From Frankiales bacterium (GTDB lineage Bacteria > Actinomycetota > Actinomycetes > Mycobacteriales > SCTD01), in assembly GCA_025464915.1 (NCBI GenBank), contig JAODNF010000013.1, forward strand, positions 1-7,989: DNA of 7,989 nucleotides, in the 5' to 3' direction. Under the pieces are notes generated by a model. It had not been told where the DNA came from. It did no database searches and saw only the letters and a list, made by a program, of their open reading frames with translations. Numbering within the stretch: position 1 is the stretch's first letter; each line of letters starts with the position of its first letter. Positions 6,394 to 7,989 of the stretch are shown here, piece after piece. A program made the translations under genes and the position numbers.

Positions 6394-7433
6394 GACACTC
6401 CGAGTCCCGCGTCGTCGACCTCGGGCTTGCCCGCGGCCTTGAGCAGCTTGTTGAGGATCGTGACGTCGTAGATGCCCTTGAGGTCGGCCTGCTTCGAGAC
6501 GCCGATCTCGACACCGTGTTCGAGGTCGGTCTTGAGCGAGCTGGCGATCGGGTCGACCGTCGGGCTGAGCGCGGCGAAGGCGGACGTCAGGACCGCGGGC
6601 TTCAGGGACTTGCCGGAGAGGCCCTTGATCGCGTCGTTCACAGCCGACTGCACGTCAGCGGACTTGGAGGCGACCTTGTCGTTGGCCTCGATCAGGCCCT
6701 TGAGCAGGTTCTCGACCGTGCTCGGGTACTTCTTCAGGAACGCCTGCGTGACGACGAGCTGCGTGGTGACGAACTTGCCGTCCGGCCAGAGGGTCGCCTC
6801 GTCGACGAGCTTCTTGCCGCCGTCGTTGAGGACCAGACGCGAGGCGTAGGGCTCGGGAACCCAGGCGGCCGAGATGGACTTGCCCTTGAACGCGGCCTCG
6901 ACGTCCGCGTTGGCGACGGCGATGACGTTGGCCTTGACGCTCTTGTCCTTGAAGTAGAACTTGGCCGCGACGTCCTGGGTGTTGCCGACCTGCGGAGTCG
7001 CGACCTTCTTGCCGGCCAGCTGGGACACGTTCGTGATGTCGGGCTGGGTGATGAGCGCAGCGCCGCCGCTGGTGGTGCCCGCCACGATGCGCAGCAGGCT
7101 CCCCCCGGTCTGGGTGAACCCGTTGATCGCCGGGTTCGGACCGAGGAACGCCGCGTCGAGAGCCCCACCGCGGAGCGCCTCGATCGTCTCGGGGCCGGCG
7201 TTGAAGGTCTTCGTCGTCAGCTTCGTGCTGCCGAGGTCCTTCTGGAAGATGCCACTGGAGACGCCGTAGATCGCCGTGGCGTGGGTGATGTTCGGGAAGT
7301 AGCCGAGCCGGAGCTCCGAGGCCGCGCCGTCGGAGTTGGCCTTCGGGGTCGAGCTGCCGCCGCTGCACGCGGCAGCACCCAGCACGAGGGCACCGGCGGC
7401 GAGGAGGGCGGCAGATCTCTTGATGAATCCCAC
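6390..7433 (-). CDS. SsuA/TauA-like substrate-binding lipoprotein of an ABC importer
   Basis: A 347-residue protein starting with GTG (7431-7433). The N-terminus is a lipoprotein signal: basic MGFIKRS, a hydrophobic stretch, then GAAAC with Cys23 as the lipidation site and a Ser/Gly-rich linker. The lipobox has Ala rather than Leu at -3, which is slightly weak. The mature part begins LRLGYFPNITHATAIYGVSS, then AGPETIEALRGGALDAAFLG and GPNPAINGF, a pattern of the sulfonate/nitrate/taurine binding-protein family (NMT1/SsuA-like). It should bind the cargo outside the membrane and deliver it to the permease. Context right after cysN suggests an oxidised sulfur compound; no SsuD-type monooxygenase is visible, so sulfate itself is a real alternative. 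AAAGG lies 11 bases before the GTG. Expression may be tied to cysN, 168 bases upstream. Confidence 0.9.
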   Translation of the reverse strand: MGFIKRSAALLAAGALVLGAAACSGGSSTPKANSDGAASELRLGYFPNITHATAIYGVSSGIFQKDLGSTKLTTKTFNAGPETIEALRGGALDAAFLGPNPAINGFTQTGGSLLRIVAGTTSGGAALITQPDITNVSQLAGKKVATPQVGNTQDVAAKFYFKDKSVKANVIAVANADVEAAFKGKSISAAWVPEPYASRLVLNDGGKKLVDEATLWPDGKFVTTQLVVTQAFLKKYPSTVENLLKGLIEANDKVASKSADVQSAVNDAIKGLSGKSLKPAVLTSAFAALSPTVDPIASSLKTDLEHGVEIGVSKQADLKGIYDVTILNKLLKAAGKPEVDDAGLGVS

Positions 7434-7456
7434 TGGAAAACTAGCCTTTCGAGAGA

Positions 7457-7475
7457 CACGTCGGCGTCCGACGTG
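7457..7475. promoter_or_regulatory. Perfect 8-bp hairpin/palindrome ahead of the transporter operon
   Basis: CACGTCGG (7457-7464) and CCGACGTG (7468-7475) are exact reverse complements around a three-base centre. It lies 23 bases before the GTG of the binding-protein gene and next to its ribosome binding site. It could be an operator or an RNA hairpin limiting initiation or transcription; the sequence cannot decide between these. Confidence 0.5.
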
Positions 7476-7558
7476 CGAGCAGAGAAGAGGGTCGGGTCAG
7501 GCGGCAGTGATGAGCGAACTGGCCGCGAGACATCGCGTCCCGGGACGGCAGGAGTCCA

Positions 7559-7583
7559 CGCACCAGCCCACCCAGGGCGTGCG
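7559..7583 (-). terminator. Weak hairpin after cysN
   Basis: On the minus strand CGCAC-GCCC can pair with GGGC-GTGCG across a five-base loop with a two-base bulge, beginning 18 bases after the cysN stop. There is no T tract. It may attenuate transcription between cysN and the transporter genes, or protect the 3' end of a cysN transcript. Confidence 0.3.
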
Positions 7584-7601
7584 GTCCCAACCGTGCATGT
7601 C

Positions 7602-7989
7602 TTACAGCCCCCCGAGGATGCTGCCGACCATGCCGGCAGCGACAGTGGCCCCGGTCGCCTCGTCGATGAGCACGAAAGCCCCAGTGGTCCGGTCGACATT
7701 GTAGTCATCAACGAAGACGGGTGACGATGTGCGGATCGTCACACGGCCAATGTCGTTCAGGCCGAGCTGGGACGCCGCACCCGTCTCGAGGTTCGTGACG
7801 TCCAGCGTGCCGTCGAGCGTCGAGACGATCGCCTTGACGGTGCGGGTCGTGTGCTTCAGAAGCAGCCGGCGTCCGGGGACGAGCGGCGCGTCCGCCATCC
7901 AGCAGATGGTCGCCTGGAGCTCCTGGACCGACCGGGGGGCGTCGTCCGCGGCCGCGATCATGTCGCCGCGCGACACGTCGACCTCGTCC
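7602..7989 (-). CDS. cysN: Sulfate adenylyltransferase subunit 1 (CysN), C-terminal part, start outside window
   Basis: Seen: 128 codons open from the right edge to the TAA at 7602-7604. The protein reads DEVDVSRGDMIA, then ICWMADAPLVPGRRLLLKHTTRTVKAIV, DVTNLETG, LGLNDIGRVTIRTSSPVFVDDY and TGAFVLIDEATGATVAAGMV, the second and third beta-barrel domains of CysN, a translation-factor-like GTPase. The GTPase domain itself lies beyond the edge. Known: CysN with CysD forms ATP sulfurylase, which makes adenosine 5'-phosphosulfate from sulfate and ATP, with GTP hydrolysis driving the reaction. The protein ends soon after the last barrel, so there is no fused APS kinase (CysC) as in mycobacterial CysNC. 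By analogy with related loci, cysD should lie immediately upstream, to the right. Confidence 0.94.
   Translation of the reverse strand, partial: DEVDVSRGDMIAAADDAPRSVQELQATICWMADAPLVPGRRLLLKHTTRTVKAIVSTLDGTLDVTNLETGAASQLGLNDIGRVTIRTSSPVFVDDYNVDRTTGAFVLIDEATGATVAAGMVGSILGGL

Noticed and set aside
7419..7428. TAGTTT-like -10 next to the binding-protein GTG on the minus strand, hinting at a leaderless transcript (motif actually just upstream of the GTG, near 7438-7443)
   Set aside because: No convincing -35 at 16-18 bases, and a plausible ribosome site (AAAGG) is present upstream, so a leader is more likely.
6516..7724. 402-codon plus-strand open frame opposite the binding protein
   Set aside because: Leu/Arg/Glu/Gly-rich shadow of the lipoprotein gene, crossing the cysN gap without any motif.

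Overview
The window is high-GC DNA with GTG as well as ATG starts, ATGA stop/start overlaps and an actinobacterial style of gene content. The best clue is the minus-strand run cysN, lipoprotein, ABC ATPase, ABC permease, CbiX-type chelatase. This order resembles the sulfate-assimilation locus of Streptomyces and relatives as I recall it. I place the organism in Actinomycetota and cannot go to genus. Two genes run off the window: the left-hand TldD lacks its N-terminus and the right-hand CysN lacks its N-terminal GTPase part.

Layout. At 1-2477 (+) lies a tldD/tldE pair joined by an ATGA overlap. They encode the metallopeptidase TldD and its metal-site-less partner TldE. At 2461-2886 (-) is a small four-helix membrane protein of unknown function whose 3' end overlaps tldE in antisense by 17 bases. 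After a 137-base divergent gap comes a cold-shock protein (3024-3227, +) with a strong terminator hairpin. A DUF2237-family protein (3288-3674, +) starts only 19 bases after that hairpin. The convergent gap 3675-3881 holds no gene but several inverted repeats. From 3882 to 7989 everything is on the minus strand and concerns sulfur and siroheme.

How the sulfur genes fit together. CysN is the GTPase subunit of ATP sulfurylase, which activates sulfate to APS. The lipoprotein, ATPase and permease form an SsuABC/TauABC-type importer, tightly coupled by two ATGA overlaps. Its cargo is probably an oxidised sulfur compound (sulfonate or sulfate). The last gene is a two-domain CbiX/SirB-like chelatase, the likely source of siroheme for a sulfite reductase. 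The remaining steps (cysD, cysH, sulfite reductase) would be expected just beyond the right edge.

I found no mobile element, CRISPR, tRNA or rRNA, and no clearly new multi-gene system. The points most worth checking are non-coding: a 16-bp near-perfect inverted repeat directly after the DUF2237 stop codon, a perfect 8-bp hairpin just ahead of the transporter operon, and the terminator placed between the cold-shock gene and DUF2237. The degenerate second half and Cys-pair tail of the chelatase, and the cargo of the transporter, are also open.
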